In this document: piece by piece, positions 35,286 through 43,774 of the stretch
Position numbering within the stretch: the stretch's first letter is position 1
Layout of the letters: each line of letters starts with the position of its first letter
NCBI RefSeq assembly: GCF_016904885.1
Contig: NZ_JADWYI010000001.1
Coordinates: 7,683,224 to 7,747,223, forward strand
Source: Archangium primigenium
Lineage (GTDB): Bacteria; Myxococcota; Myxococcia; Myxococcales; Myxococcaceae
Direction: 5' to 3'
DNA: 64,000 nucleotides
Notes under the pieces: model-generated
Databases searched by the model: none
What the model saw: only the letters and a program-made list of their open reading frames with translations
Told to the model about the DNA's origin: nothing
Translations under genes and position numbers: made by a program

Positions 35286-35945
35286 ATGCCAGTCCTCAGC
35301 GGCGCAGTCACCTTCTCGCGCTTCCGGTCCGAACACGCCGGAGACGCGCCTTCCGACACCAAACGCTGGCTCTCCAAGGGCCTCAAGTCCGGGCTCTTCG
35401 AGCCCATCGACTTGAAGAAGACCGAGGACGAGCGCGCCGCGGGCTTCGTGGAGCTGGAGAACTCCGACTCCACGGACTTCACCGCGGGCAGCGTGCTCTA
35501 TGGCGAGTACGCCCTGTTCGGCTTCCGCGTGGACACCGTGAAGGTGCCCCCGGCGCTGCTCAAGGCGGAATTGGGCAAGTGGCAGAAGGAGTTCGAGAAG
35601 CGCGAGGGGCGCCAGCCCACCCGGGGCGAGAAGTCCGAGAACCGCGCGTCCCTCAAGCACATGCTGCGCCAGCGCGCCGTGCCCATGACCAAGGTGCACG
35701 ACGTGAGCTGGAACCTGAAGACGAACCAGGTGCAGCTGTGGGCCTCCTCGCGCAAGACGGTGGACGAGTTGCTGCTGGCCATCGAGGAGTGCTTCCAGGT
35801 GAAGCTCCAGCCGCTCGTACCCGCCTCCCTGGCGGCCCGGGCGGGCATCTCCGACGAGCACCTGGTGCCCACGCCGGAGCTGATTGGCATGGAGATTTCC
35901 AGCAGCGAGATCGCGAGCAGCGAGGCGAACCATGGCGACGCGTGA
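35286..35945 (+). CDS. RdgC-like protein, N-terminal half
   Basis: A 219-residue protein resembling the first two-thirds of recombination-associated RdgC: PVLSGAVTFSRFR at the start, then VPPALLKAELGKWQKEFEKREGRQPTRGEKSENRASLKHMLRQRAVP, which follows the E. coli segment ending in DEVLHSLLPRAFS, and VHDVSWNLKTNQVQLWASSRKTVDELLLAIEECF, which follows the [26 protein letters not shown] segment. RdgC forms a ring dimer on DNA and restrains RecA. This protein ends where the E. coli C-terminal ring-closing part should begin, and that part seems to be encoded by the next gene, which overlaps by 14 bases. The ATG at 35286 begins the conserved sequence. Confidence 0.72.
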   Translation: MPVLSGAVTFSRFRSEHAGDAPSDTKRWLSKGLKSGLFEPIDLKKTEDERAAGFVELENSDSTDFTAGSVLYGEYALFGFRVDTVKVPPALLKAELGKWQKEFEKREGRQPTRGEKSENRASLKHMLRQRAVPMTKVHDVSWNLKTNQVQLWASSRKTVDELLLAIEECFQVKLQPLVPASLAARAGISDEHLVPTPELIGMEISSSEIASSEANHGDA

Positions 35946-36606
35946 GCAGGCACGAATCGAGGCGGCGTTCGCCCGGGGTGACACGGGCGTGGACGGCGGG
36001 GCCACCGAGGAGGAGACGCGGGACGAGGCGGAAGTCGAACGCGACAAGGCGCGCGAACAACTCCTGCGCGGCCGGGCGTACCTCGGCCGCGAGTTCCTCA
36101 CCTGGCTCCTGTGGCGCTCGGAGTCGGGCGACGCGCTCGTGGACTTCGCGGGCGAGGGCCTGGTGGTGCTCTACATGGGCCGCTGCACCCTGCGCGGCGT
36201 CAACGGCGACGTGACGGAGATGCTCGTGCGCGGCACGCTCTCGCCCTACTCCGAGCAGGTGAAGCACGCGCTGGACCGGGGCCTGCTCGTGCACCAGGCC
36301 CGGCTGCGCCTCACCCACGGCGAGCGCGACTACGAGCTGACGATCGACGCGGAGTTCCTCGACATCCGCGCGGCGAAGCTGCCCGAGCTGATGACCGAGG
36401 AGGAGGACGACCGGCTCCAGGAGCGCCTGGACCTGACCGAGCAGCTGTCCGGCATGGTGGACACGCTGGTGGAGGCCTTCCTCGAGGTGCGCGCGAGCCG
36501 CAACTGGAGCAAGAAGGTCGTCCCGGAGATGAAGCGCTGGATGCAGGGCGACGACGAGGCGCCCAAGGCCACGAAGATGCAGCTGGCGCGCGCCGCCCGC
36601 GGCTGA
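35932..36606 (+). CDS. RdgC-like protein, C-terminal half (split partner)
   Basis: A 224-residue protein overlapping the previous gene by 14 bases in the +1 frame. After a charged start it has GREFLTWLLWRSE and then a segment from GTLSPYSEQVKHALDRGLLVHQARLRLTHGERDYELTIDAEFLDIRAAKLPE through EDDRLQERLDLTEQLSGMVDTLVEAFLE that parallels the E. coli RdgC C-terminus (an [24 protein letters not shown]-type helix and strand, then a KRLKF strand and the [24 protein letters not shown] helices). Together the two genes sum to 443 residues against 303 in E. coli. It is a separate gene or a frameshifted single one; the clean overlap and start favour a true split. Confidence 0.62.
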   Translation: MATREQARIEAAFARGDTGVDGGATEEETRDEAEVERDKAREQLLRGRAYLGREFLTWLLWRSESGDALVDFAGEGLVVLYMGRCTLRGVNGDVTEMLVRGTLSPYSEQVKHALDRGLLVHQARLRLTHGERDYELTIDAEFLDIRAAKLPELMTEEEDDRLQERLDLTEQLSGMVDTLVEAFLEVRASRNWSKKVVPEMKRWMQGDDEAPKATKMQLARAARG

Positions 36607-37553
36607 TGCCCCCCACCCGCCTCACCTTCTTCTGCGAGCTCGAGCCCGGGCCGCTCACGGCGCTCTTCCAGGACGCGACCGTGCTCGGGCACCTGAGGGC
36701 CCTGGGGGCGAGCGTCAGCCTCGGGGTGCTCGACCTCACCCCCGAGCGCGCGGACGTGGTGCGGCGCCTCGGTGAGGCCGGGGTGCCCGTCATCGCCTGG
36801 CAGCTGCTGCCCAAGGACCAGGGCTACTGGTTCAACCAGGGCAACGCGGCCCACGCCCAGGCGCGCTACACGGACTTTCGCGCCTGGACGGCCACGCACG
36901 CGCTGCGCTGGGACGGCGTGGGCCTGGACATCGAGCCGGACATCCACGAGCTGACGCGGGCGCTCCAGGCGCGCTGGCGGATGGTCCCCGCGCTCCTGCC
37001 CCGGCTCTGGCGGGGCGCACGGCTGCGCGAGGCGCGCGAGGCCTACGCCGCCCTGGTGGCGCGCATCCGCGCGGATGGCCACCGGGTGGACAGCTACCAG
37101 TTGCCCTTCCTCCTGGACGAGCGCCGCGCGCGCGCCACGCTGTTGCAGCGGCTCACGGGCGTGGTGGACGTGGGCGTGGATCGCGAGGTGTGGATGCTCT
37201 ACACGAGCCTCGTGCGGCCCCACGGCCCGGAGCTGCTGGCGAGCTACGGCCCTCACGTGCGTGGCGGCGGCGTGGGCGTGGGCATCACCGGGGGCGGCGT
37301 GGACGTGCCCGGCCTCATCGAGGTGCCCCCGCTGACGTGGGAGGAGTTCGCGCGGGACTTGCGGCTCGCGCGGCGCTTCACGCCCGACGTGCACGTGTTC
37401 AGCCTGGAGGGCTGCGTGCGCCAGGACTTCCTCGCCCGCCTGCGGGACTTCGACTGGACGGCGCCCGCGCCCCCGCCCTCGGGCGGACGGGTGGACACGG
37501 TGCGCCGGGTGGCGGGCGGGCTACTGCGCGCCAGCGCCGGCTGGCGGGGCTGA
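36606..37553 (+). CDS. TIM-barrel-like protein of unknown function
   Basis: A 315-residue protein whose ATG shares one base with the preceding stop (TGATG), so it is translationally coupled to the RdgC-like pair. Strand ends recall a TIM barrel: LTFFCELEPG, VIAWQLLP, WDGVGLDIEPDIHELT (the Asp-x-Glu-Pro-Asp tract resembles catalytic acids of glycosidase barrels), SYQLPFLLDE, VWMLYTSLV and GVGIT. I do not recognise an established family. There is no signal peptide. Its 3' end overlaps the convergent methyltransferase-like gene by 33 bases. Confidence 0.62.
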   Translation: MPPTRLTFFCELEPGPLTALFQDATVLGHLRALGASVSLGVLDLTPERADVVRRLGEAGVPVIAWQLLPKDQGYWFNQGNAAHAQARYTDFRAWTATHALRWDGVGLDIEPDIHELTRALQARWRMVPALLPRLWRGARLREAREAYAALVARIRADGHRVDSYQLPFLLDERRARATLLQRLTGVVDVGVDREVWMLYTSLVRPHGPELLASYGPHVRGGGVGVGITGGGVDVPGLIEVPPLTWEEFARDLRLARRFTPDVHVFSLEGCVRQDFLARLRDFDWTAPAPPPSGGRVDTVRRVAGGLLRASAGWRG

Positions 37554-38000
37554 CGGGGCGAAGTCCCCGAACACCACCGTGGCGCGGCCCTCCATGGGCA
37601 GCGCGTGCTCCGCCACGTGGGGAAAGCCGAGCGTGCGCGCCACGTCCGCGAGGTGCCGCCGCCAGGGGTTGTAGGGCATGCCATTGTCCGAGCAGCACGG
37701 CACCACGGCGAAGGGCAGCCGGTGCTTCGCCGCGTACTCGATGATGACGCGGGTGGCGCCGTCCGGGTGCATGCCCACGAGCAGGTCGCACTCACACGGC
37801 TCGTCGAGGGTGAACAGGCGCTCGGCGTAGCGCACCGGCAGGCGCTTGTGGCGCAAGTCGAACGTGGTGACGGTGAGGCCCCGCCGGGTGAGGGCCTCGT
37901 TGAGCCGGCCCTGTCCACCCGCGATGTCGAAGACGCGCGGGGCGGCGAACCGCTCCACGAGGAACTGGGCGAAGAGATCGAAGCGGCGCTTGTCGGCCAT
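37521..38000 (-). CDS. small class I methyltransferase-like protein
   Basis: A 159-residue protein with a glycine-rich SAM-binding motif FDIAGGQGRLNEAL following strand one, an acidic strand end TFDLRHKR, and CDLLVGMHPDGATRVIIEYA and FAVVPCC further on, the last resembling motif IV/V positions of a Rossmann methyltransferase. It is short for the fold and its target is unknown. The start is at 38000; the 3' end overlaps the convergent barrel-like gene. The DUF2378 gene is immediately upstream, 32 bases away on the same strand. Confidence 0.65.
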   Translation of the reverse strand: MADKRRFDLFAQFLVERFAAPRVFDIAGGQGRLNEALTRRGLTVTTFDLRHKRLPVRYAERLFTLDEPCECDLLVGMHPDGATRVIIEYAAKHRLPFAVVPCCSDNGMPYNPWRRHLADVARTLGFPHVAEHALPMEGRATVVFGDFAPSAPPAGAGAQ

Positions 38001-38032
38001 GGGCGGTGTCTACACCAGGTGCCGCCCCCACC

Positions 38033-38656
38033 TCACGTCCAGGACACCTCGTAGTCGGTGTCGTACTCGGCCAGCGGGTGGGAGACCACCCGGACATCCT
38101 TGGCGCCCACCGCTTCGAGGGAGGACTTGAGCGCCCCCTCGTTGTACGGGCGGGGCACCAGGTCGCGCATGTACGTGAGCACGCCGCTCGTCTTGCCCGT
38201 GCGCTTCATCTGGGTGATGCCCGTGTTGTCGCCCAGCACCGCGTTGGTGGTGGTGGGCATGTTGTTGAGCAGGCGCAGGGGCTCGTTGCGCGCGAGCAGC
38301 AGGAGCACCTTGCCGGCGCTCGAGGCGTAGAAGGCCCTGGAGGCCTGGTAGCCCATCTCCCGGAAGGCGCCCTCGAAGCCCCCGTACAGGTGCCCCATGC
38401 GCCAGGCGGCCGGGTAGGCCATGCGCAGGAAGGTGCTCATCGGGTAGTTGAAGAACTCGAGGAAGCGCTGCTCACCGCTCACCTCCAGGCACTGGCGCAG
38501 CAGCTCCTCGTCGCCGTACTGCCGCAGCATGTCCAACAAGCTGTTGAGGAAGATGCCGCGCGCGACATCCCCATGGCCCGTCAGGGAGATCCGATGGTGC
38601 AATTCCTCATCGGACCCGAAGGGCAACGACACCGCGCTGCCGGGCGCATCCGCCAT
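38033..38656 (-). CDS. DUF2378 (TIGR02265, Myxococcales-restricted) protein
   Basis: A 207-residue protein of the family found almost only in Myxococcales. It matches the family layout: a helical first half (MADAPGSAVSLPFGSDEEL, LEFFNYPMSTFLRMAYPAAW), then a compact domain ending SSLEAVGAKDVRVVSHPLAEYDTDYEVSW, the conserved family terminus. Function is unknown. The start at 38656 follows GGAGG with nine bases of spacing; an upstream in-frame start 20 codons earlier has no good site. It is a lineage marker for the organism. Confidence 0.72.
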   Translation of the reverse strand: MADAPGSAVSLPFGSDEELHHRISLTGHGDVARGIFLNSLLDMLRQYGDEELLRQCLEVSGEQRFLEFFNYPMSTFLRMAYPAAWRMGHLYGGFEGAFREMGYQASRAFYASSAGKVLLLLARNEPLRLLNNMPTTTNAVLGDNTGITQMKRTGKTSGVLTYMRDLVPRPYNEGALKSSLEAVGAKDVRVVSHPLAEYDTDYEVSWT

Positions 38657-38801
38657 GTGCTCGTCCCTCCCGCTCCGACGCGAGAACCCACTGCGCTTCC
38701 CTTCTACGTAGATCATCCGCCGCGCGGGTGAAAGGCCATGGCTCCGGAGGGCGACAAGCCTCCGGCCGTGGGGCGGGCATCCGCTCGCTGCCGGACAGTT
38801 C

Positions 38802-39206
38802 TCAGCTCGGAATGGGCGTGGAGCCGAAGACCCCGCGCCCGATTGCCAGGATTCCCAGGGAAATCAGGAGCAGGGCCCCGCCCACGCCGATGAGCGGCAG
38901 CAGGAAGCCGGGCTGGGGCCGGCGCCGGTTGACCACCAGCAGCACGTGCGCGAGCACCGCCGCCAGCAGCATGAGGGACAGGTGACCCCAGAGCATGGGC
39001 TGGAAGGGCCAGCCCGAGCCCAGCAGCACGAGCCCCAGGAGGATCTGGGTGTCGAGCAGTCCGGCGAAGCTGGAGCCCAGGATGCGCACCTTCTTGTCCG
39101 CGGGCCGTTTGGAGACGAGCCCGGAGACGAAGTAGACGACGGCGAGCAGCCCCACCACCAGCACGAGATAGCGCAGCCCGGAGTGGGCCTTGAAGAGGAC
39201 GTTCAT
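38802..39206 (-). CDS. integral membrane protein, four helices
   Basis: A 134-residue membrane protein with four predicted transmembrane segments (about 10-32, 43-62, 68-90, 98-122) and short loops. It begins MNVLFKAHSGLRYLVLVVG. It has no recognisable family motif; the shape fits small electron-transport or heme-handling membrane proteins such as cytochrome-b-like helices, which would fit the cytochrome c peroxidase 42 bases upstream. That is inference. Confidence 0.65.
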   Translation of the reverse strand: MNVLFKAHSGLRYLVLVVGLLAVVYFVSGLVSKRPADKKVRILGSSFAGLLDTQILLGLVLLGSGWPFQPMLWGHLSLMLLAAVLAHVLLVVNRRRPQPGFLLPLIGVGGALLLISLGILAIGRGVFGSTPIPS

Positions 39207-39248
39207 GACGCCGCCTTCCTAATGCCCCTGGCTCCGGGAGGCGAGTCT

Positions 39249-40388
39249 TTACGTCGGATCCGGCTTGGGGGTGGTGCGCGTGCTCGGCGGCAGCGCGGGC
39301 GCCGCGGTCACGTCCGAGCCGGGCAATTCGCCGGTGAGGCTCTTGAGGAAGGCGACGATGTCCTCCACCTCGGGCTCGGTGAAGGTCATGCCGAGCTGGT
39401 GCTTGCCCATGAGGCGCACCGCCTCGGGCAGCTCCTTGACGGAGCCGTCGTGGAACCAGGGGCCCGTCTTCTCCACGTTGCGCAGGGTGGGCACGCGGAA
39501 CTTGTGCATGTCCTCCTCGTTCTTCGTGACGCCGAAGCGGCCCTTGTCCTCGGTGGGGTAGTCCTCGATGAGGCCCAGCTTCTGGAAGGAGGTGCCGCCC
39601 ACGGAGGGGCCGTTGTGGCACGTGGTGCAGCCCGAGGCGGCGAAGAGGTTGAGGCCGCGCCGCTCCTGCTCGCTCAGGGCCTGCTCCTCGCCCGCCAGGA
39701 ACTTGTCGAAGCGCGACGTGGTGACCAGCCCGCGCTCGAACGAGGCGATGGAGCGCGCCGCGTTGGTGATGCTCACGGCCTGCTTGTCCCCCGGGTAGGC
39801 CGTCTTGAAGGCCTGCACGTACTCGGGCATGGAGTTGAGCGTGGCCAGCAGGCGCTTCTCGTCCGGCATGGCCATCTCCACCGGGTTCATCATCGGGCCC
39901 GCGGCCTGCTCTTCCAGCGTGGCGGCGCGGCCGTCCCAGAACTGGGCGACATGGCCCGCGGCGTGGAAGACGGTGGGCGAGTTGCGGCTGCCCTTCTGCC
40001 CCTTGTGGCCGGGGCTCGTGGCCTTGCCGTCCACGCCGAAGGAGGCCAGGTCGTGGCAGCTGTTGCAGGAGATGTCGTGGTTCTTGGACAGGCGCGTCTC
40101 GAAGAAGAGCATCCGGCCCAGGGCGATGCGCGCGGGCGAGTCGGACTTGGCCGCCTCGGCCTGGGCGGCGGCCGCGGCGGCCTGGGCGGCGGCGGGGCGG
40201 AAGAAGGCGACGAGCTTGGTGTGGCTCATCTGGGGCCGGGGAGGCGCGGCCTCCGCGGCGGGCGCGGCGGCCGGAGCCGCCGCCGGGGCGGGAGTCGCCG
40301 CCGGAGCGGGTGACTCCTTGCTGCAGGACACCGCCACGGCGCCCAGGGACACCAGGCCCACTCCCAACCAGAGCCGACTGCGCTTCAT
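39249..40388 (-). CDS. diheme cytochrome c peroxidase lipoprotein
   Basis: A 379-residue exported enzyme of the bacterial diheme cytochrome c peroxidase/MauG family that reduces hydrogen peroxide with electrons from cytochrome c. It has a lipobox ending Val-Ser-Cys22 and an Ala/Pro-rich linker (about 25-50). Heme-binding CxxCH sites are at Cys108-Cys111-His112 and Cys254-Cys257-His258. The family segments FGVDGKATSPGH, QFWDGRAATLEEQ and RVPTLRNVEKTGPWFHDGSV are intact. It ends in TPKPDPT. The ATG directly abuts the stop of the upstream DUF2279 gene (TAG then ATG), so they are translated together. A paralogue lies 2.3 kb away. Confidence 0.95.
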   Translation of the reverse strand: MKRSRLWLGVGLVSLGAVAVSCSKESPAPAATPAPAAAPAAAPAAEAAPPRPQMSHTKLVAFFRPAAAQAAAAAAQAEAAKSDSPARIALGRMLFFETRLSKNHDISCNSCHDLASFGVDGKATSPGHKGQKGSRNSPTVFHAAGHVAQFWDGRAATLEEQAAGPMMNPVEMAMPDEKRLLATLNSMPEYVQAFKTAYPGDKQAVSITNAARSIASFERGLVTTSRFDKFLAGEEQALSEQERRGLNLFAASGCTTCHNGPSVGGTSFQKLGLIEDYPTEDKGRFGVTKNEEDMHKFRVPTLRNVEKTGPWFHDGSVKELPEAVRLMGKHQLGMTFTEPEVEDIVAFLKSLTGELPGSDVTAAPALPPSTRTTPKPDPT

Positions 40389-40907
40389 CTACCAACCTCC
40401 CAGCAAGACCAGCATGACGGGAACATTCTTATCATTACCCGACACACCTTGGGCACGGGTCCCCACCTGGGGGGACACGGACAGGGAGAGTCGCATGCTC
40501 GCTGAGCGGACCGGCTCCGGGGTGGGCCCCCGCTGGAACACCAGCCGGTCCACGGCCCACGACACGGCCAGCCCGCTCGCGGTGCCGAGCACGTCCCACG
40601 TCAGGTCCTTCCAGGAGAAGAAGCTGCCGCGGCCCGCGTCGTACACCTCCTTGGCCACGCCCGCGCTCAACGCCACGCCCGCGCCGGTGAGCAGCCGCGC
40701 CTCGGACGACTCGAAGAGGAAGGCGCCGCCCACATAGCCCGCGGTCGCCAGGCCCGCGCTCACGCTGTAGTGCAGCGCCTTGTCGCGCGCGAACCAGTCG
40801 TCCCGGCCCCGGGTCTCGGTCACCTGGGCCCGGGCGGACAGGGGGACGAGCGACAGACAGCAACACAGGGGTAGCAGGGAGCGAGGGCGTGAGGACATGG
40901 GTCGCAT
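40389..40907 (-). CDS. exported DUF2279/YfiM-like protein
   Basis: A 172-residue protein with a signal peptide (to about residue 27, ending Ala-Arg-Ala-Gln) and the DUF2279/YfiM pattern: DWFARDKALHYSVSAGLATAGYVGG, then LTGAGVALSAGVAKEVYDAGRG and FSWKDLTWDVLGTASGLAVSW. The domain consists of two membrane-like helices with a DKALHY element and appears on the outer side of the inner membrane or as a lipoprotein elsewhere; function unknown. Its stop abuts the cytochrome c peroxidase start, so they form an operon. Confidence 0.8.
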   Translation of the reverse strand: MRPMSSRPRSLLPLCCCLSLVPLSARAQVTETRGRDDWFARDKALHYSVSAGLATAGYVGGAFLFESSEARLLTGAGVALSAGVAKEVYDAGRGSFFSWKDLTWDVLGTASGLAVSWAVDRLVFQRGPTPEPVRSASMRLSLSVSPQVGTRAQGVSGNDKNVPVMLVLLGGW

Positions 40908-41000
40908 GACAGCACCCGGGGCGCCACGCCGTCAGCCCGGGAAACGAGCGCGCCGCGGTTTTCGAGACGCGCCCCCCACTTGCCCCTATGATCGGGCGCC

Positions 41001-42110
41001 GTGACACGACCTGGGACCTCGCTCTTCGATCTGCGCCAGCCCTCGACCCGGCATCCCGGACTCGACGCCGCGCGCGGGCTGGCCGTCGTGGCCATGGTGT
41101 TGGGACACACCCTGGATGCCCTGCTCGCGCCGGGGATGCGCGAGCACCCCTGGGTGCAGCACTACTGGACGCTGCGGGGCATCACCGCGCCGCTCTTCCT
41201 CTTGGTGGCGGGCTTCGCGGTGGTGGCCGCGCTCGGCACGTCTCCGGACAGCGCCCGGGGCAGCTTCCCGCGCCGCTGGCGGCGCGCGCTCCTGCTGCTC
41301 TTCCTCGGCTACCTGCTGCACTGGCCCGGCTGGGGCACCGTGCAGGCCCTGGGCTGGAGCGAGGCGCTGCGCGAGCGCCTCTTCGCCTTCGACGCGCTGC
41401 AGAGCATCGGCGTGAGCCTGGGCGTGGGCGCGACGGTGCTGGCGCTGGCGCGCGGGACATGGAGCCGGGCCCTGGCGCTCGCCGTGCTCGCCGTGGGCAT
41501 CCCCCTGGCGAGCCCCTGGGCATGGACGGCCGTCACGCACGCGCCCGTGGAACTGCGCCAGGCGGTGGGCATGCCCGGCACGCGCTTCCCCCTGTTCCCC
41601 TGGGCGGGCTTCTTCTTCGCCGGCGCGCTCGTGGCCCACCTGCTGCGCGCCCTGCGCCCCGGCTGGCCCCAGGGCCTGGCGCTGGTGTTGCTCGGCGCGG
41701 GCCTGCTGTTCACCACCGCGCGGCTGCCCTCGGACTGGAGCCCCCAGAGCGCCTGGCTCGTGGCGTACCGCGTGGGCCAGGGACTGCTCGTGCTCGGCGC
41801 CGTCAACCTGGTGCCCCGCCTGTTCACCCAGCCGCTCGCGCCCCTGGGCCGCACGACCCTCTGGCTCTACGTGCTGCACCTGCCCGTGGTCTACGGCTGG
41901 TCGGGCATCGCCGGCCTCGCGGGCCGCGTGGGTCCCGTGCTCGACCTGGGCCCCGCGCTGCTCGTGGGCCTCGCGCTGCTCGCGGTGTGCTTCTCCCTGG
42001 CCCTGCTCGCGCGTCGGTTGCGCCGCGCGGGCCGTTCGTGGGAGGGCCAAAGCGCGCGAACCCGGATGCCCCCGATAAACGGGGCGCTGCGTCCCGGCCA
42101 ACGGACATAG
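41001..42110 (+). CDS. DUF1624-type membrane acyltransferase
   Basis: A 369-residue membrane protein with about nine hydrophobic helices, starting at GTG. HPGLDAARGLAVVAMVLGHTLDAL at residues 18-41 is the signature of the heparan-alpha-glucosaminide N-acetyltransferase/DUF1624 (acyltransferase 3-related) group with the conserved Asp-x-x-Arg-Gly and a catalytic-type His in GHTLD. It likely acylates a sugar or lipid at the membrane. Length is typical. It diverges from the DUF2279-peroxidase operon across 93 bases. Confidence 0.85.
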   Translation: MTRPGTSLFDLRQPSTRHPGLDAARGLAVVAMVLGHTLDALLAPGMREHPWVQHYWTLRGITAPLFLLVAGFAVVAALGTSPDSARGSFPRRWRRALLLLFLGYLLHWPGWGTVQALGWSEALRERLFAFDALQSIGVSLGVGATVLALARGTWSRALALAVLAVGIPLASPWAWTAVTHAPVELRQAVGMPGTRFPLFPWAGFFFAGALVAHLLRALRPGWPQGLALVLLGAGLLFTTARLPSDWSPQSAWLVAYRVGQGLLVLGAVNLVPRLFTQPLAPLGRTTLWLYVLHLPVVYGWSGIAGLAGRVGPVLDLGPALLVGLALLAVCFSLALLARRLRRAGRSWEGQSARTRMPPINGALRPGQRT

Positions 42111-42115
42111 AAAAT

Positions 42116-42144
42116 TTGCGTCGCCCCAGGGTACGGGTTAGATG
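42116..42144 (+). promoter_or_regulatory. possible promoter before the TRL-like gene
   Basis: TTGCGT (42116-42121) and TAGATG (42139-42144) are spaced by 17 bases, 36 bases before the ATG at 42181. Both hexamers are imperfect, so this is a weak guess. Confidence 0.25.
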
Positions 42145-42180
42145 CGCGGCGTGTCCTTCCCGTCCGCCAAGCGAGGAACC

Positions 42181-42519
42181 ATGCCCCTGTCGCGCCCGAC
42201 CGCCGTGCTCTCCCTGATGTCCATGCTCGCCCTGACGGGCTGCGCGGGATTCGCCTTCGCGGGACGTCCGGTCATTGGCACCACGGCGCTGTACGCCGAC
42301 ACGTCCGCCACCGAGTTCATCAACGAGCAGACGAAGCTGGGCAGCAAGAGCGGCGAGGGCTGCGCGACGTCCATCCTGGGCCTGGTCGTCACCGGAGATG
42401 CCAGCGCCGCCGCGGCCGCGCGCACGGCCGGCATCAACCGCATCACGCACGTGGACCACAAGTTCGACAACCTCATCGGCCTGTACGCCAAGTACTGCGT
42501 CGTGGTGTACGGCGACTAG
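42181..42519 (+). CDS. TRL-like lipoprotein
   Basis: A 112-residue lipoprotein: signal peptide MPLSRPTAVLSLMSMLALTGC with lipobox Ala-Leu-Thr-Gly-Cys, then PVIGTTALYADTS and KSGEGCATSILGLVVTGDASAAAAARTAGINRITHVDHK, the characteristic TRL-like family pattern with Gly-rich and Ala-rich loops. It ends YAKYCVVVYGD. Function is unknown in the family. The ATG at 42181 was chosen over an ATG 13 codons upstream because it gives a clean signal peptide. Confidence 0.82.
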   Translation: MPLSRPTAVLSLMSMLALTGCAGFAFAGRPVIGTTALYADTSATEFINEQTKLGSKSGEGCATSILGLVVTGDASAAAAARTAGINRITHVDHKFDNLIGLYAKYCVVVYGD

Positions 42520-42648
42520 GCGGGCCTCGCGCCCCTTCCGGGTGCGTTTCCCTCCGTTCGTGGAGACTGCTAGCTTTCGGGTCGCGGTCGGCTCCCCCTC
42601 CCCTGGCTCCCCTCGGAGTCACCGGCCGCGCAGCCCAGAGCGGATTCC

Positions 42649-43731
42649 ATGAAATTGCACACCCTCGTTCGTCCTCTCCTCGTCGCCTCCGCCGCCGTGA
42701 GCTTCTCCGCCGGGGCGCAGCCCGCGGCCCAGAAGCCCACCCCCGAGGGCGTCGCGACCGCCGCGCAGAACGTCATCATCGACCGGGCCCTGCTCACCGC
42801 CTTCAAGGCGCTGCCCAATCGCTTCGAGGACGCGAAGAACCCCATCACCTCGGAGAAGGTGGAGCTGGGGCGGATGCTGTACTTCGACAACCGGCTGTCG
42901 AAGAACCAGGATATCTCCTGCAACAGCTGCCACGACCTGAACACGTTCGGCGTGGACAACAAGGCCACGTCCACGGGCCACAAGAAACAGCTGGGCGGCC
43001 GCAACTCGCCCACCGTGTACAACGCCGGGGGCCACACCACCCAGTTCTGGGACGGCCGCGCCGCCAACCTCGAGGAGCAGGCCAAGGGCCCCATCCTCAA
43101 CCCCGTCGAGATGGCGATGCCGAGCGCCGAGCACGTCGTCGAGACGCTCAAGACGATCCCCGGCTACGTCACCGCCTTCCAGAAGTCCTTCCCGGGCGAG
43201 GCGGACCCCGTCACCTACGAGAACCTGGCCAAGGCCATTGGCGCCTTCGAGCGCCAGCTCGTCACGCCCTCGCGCTTCGACAAGTACCTCGGCGGTGACG
43301 ACAAGGCCCTCAGCCAGGCGGAGAAGGCCGGCCTCAAGACGTTCCTCGAGCAGGGCTGCCAGACGTGCCACTACGGCCCCGCGCTGGGTGGCTCGCTGCA
43401 GAAGCTGGGCCTCGTGGTGCCCTACCAGGCCAAGGATCAGGGCCGCTTCGACCTGACCAAGCGCGAGGCGGACCGCATGGTCTTCCGCGTGCCCACGCTG
43501 CGCAACGTGGCCAAGACGGGCCCGTGGTTCCACGACGGCTCCATCACCGAGCTGCAGACGGCCGTGAAGCTCATGGCCCAGCACCAGCTCGGCAAGCAGC
43601 TCACCGACGGCGACGCCCAGAACATCATCGCCTTCCTCGACTCGCTCACCGGCGAGCTGCCCAAGGCGTACATCGCCAAGCCCAAGCTGCCCGCCAACGG
43701 CCCCAAGACGCCCAAGCCGGACCCCACCTAG
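42649..43731 (+). CDS. diheme cytochrome c peroxidase, periplasmic paralogue
   Basis: A 360-residue exported paralogue of the peroxidase at 39.2-40.4 kb. It has a normal signal peptide (cleavage near Ala-Gly-Ala-Gln24), no lipobox, and lacks the long Ala/Pro linker. Heme sites are Cys91-Cys94-His95 and Cys237-Cys240-His241. It shares QFWDGRAANLEEQAKGP and RVPTLRNVAKTGPWFHDGS with the other copy, and also the terminal TPKPDPT. One copy is lipid-anchored and one soluble, so they may serve different electron donors or membranes. It is probably monocistronic, convergent with the DTW gene. Confidence 0.95.
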   Translation: MKLHTLVRPLLVASAAVSFSAGAQPAAQKPTPEGVATAAQNVIIDRALLTAFKALPNRFEDAKNPITSEKVELGRMLYFDNRLSKNQDISCNSCHDLNTFGVDNKATSTGHKKQLGGRNSPTVYNAGGHTTQFWDGRAANLEEQAKGPILNPVEMAMPSAEHVVETLKTIPGYVTAFQKSFPGEADPVTYENLAKAIGAFERQLVTPSRFDKYLGGDDKALSQAEKAGLKTFLEQGCQTCHYGPALGGSLQKLGLVVPYQAKDQGRFDLTKREADRMVFRVPTLRNVAKTGPWFHDGSITELQTAVKLMAQHQLGKQLTDGDAQNIIAFLDSLTGELPKAYIAKPKLPANGPKTPKPDPT

Positions 43732-43774
43732 TCGTTTCCGCGCGTCCGGCGCGCCCTCCCGCCGTGGTCCGTGC

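Noticed and set aside
42181-42519. tRNA gene near the TRL-like lipoprotein
   Set aside because: The family name refers to tRNA linkage in other genomes, but no tRNA cloverleaf was found around it here.
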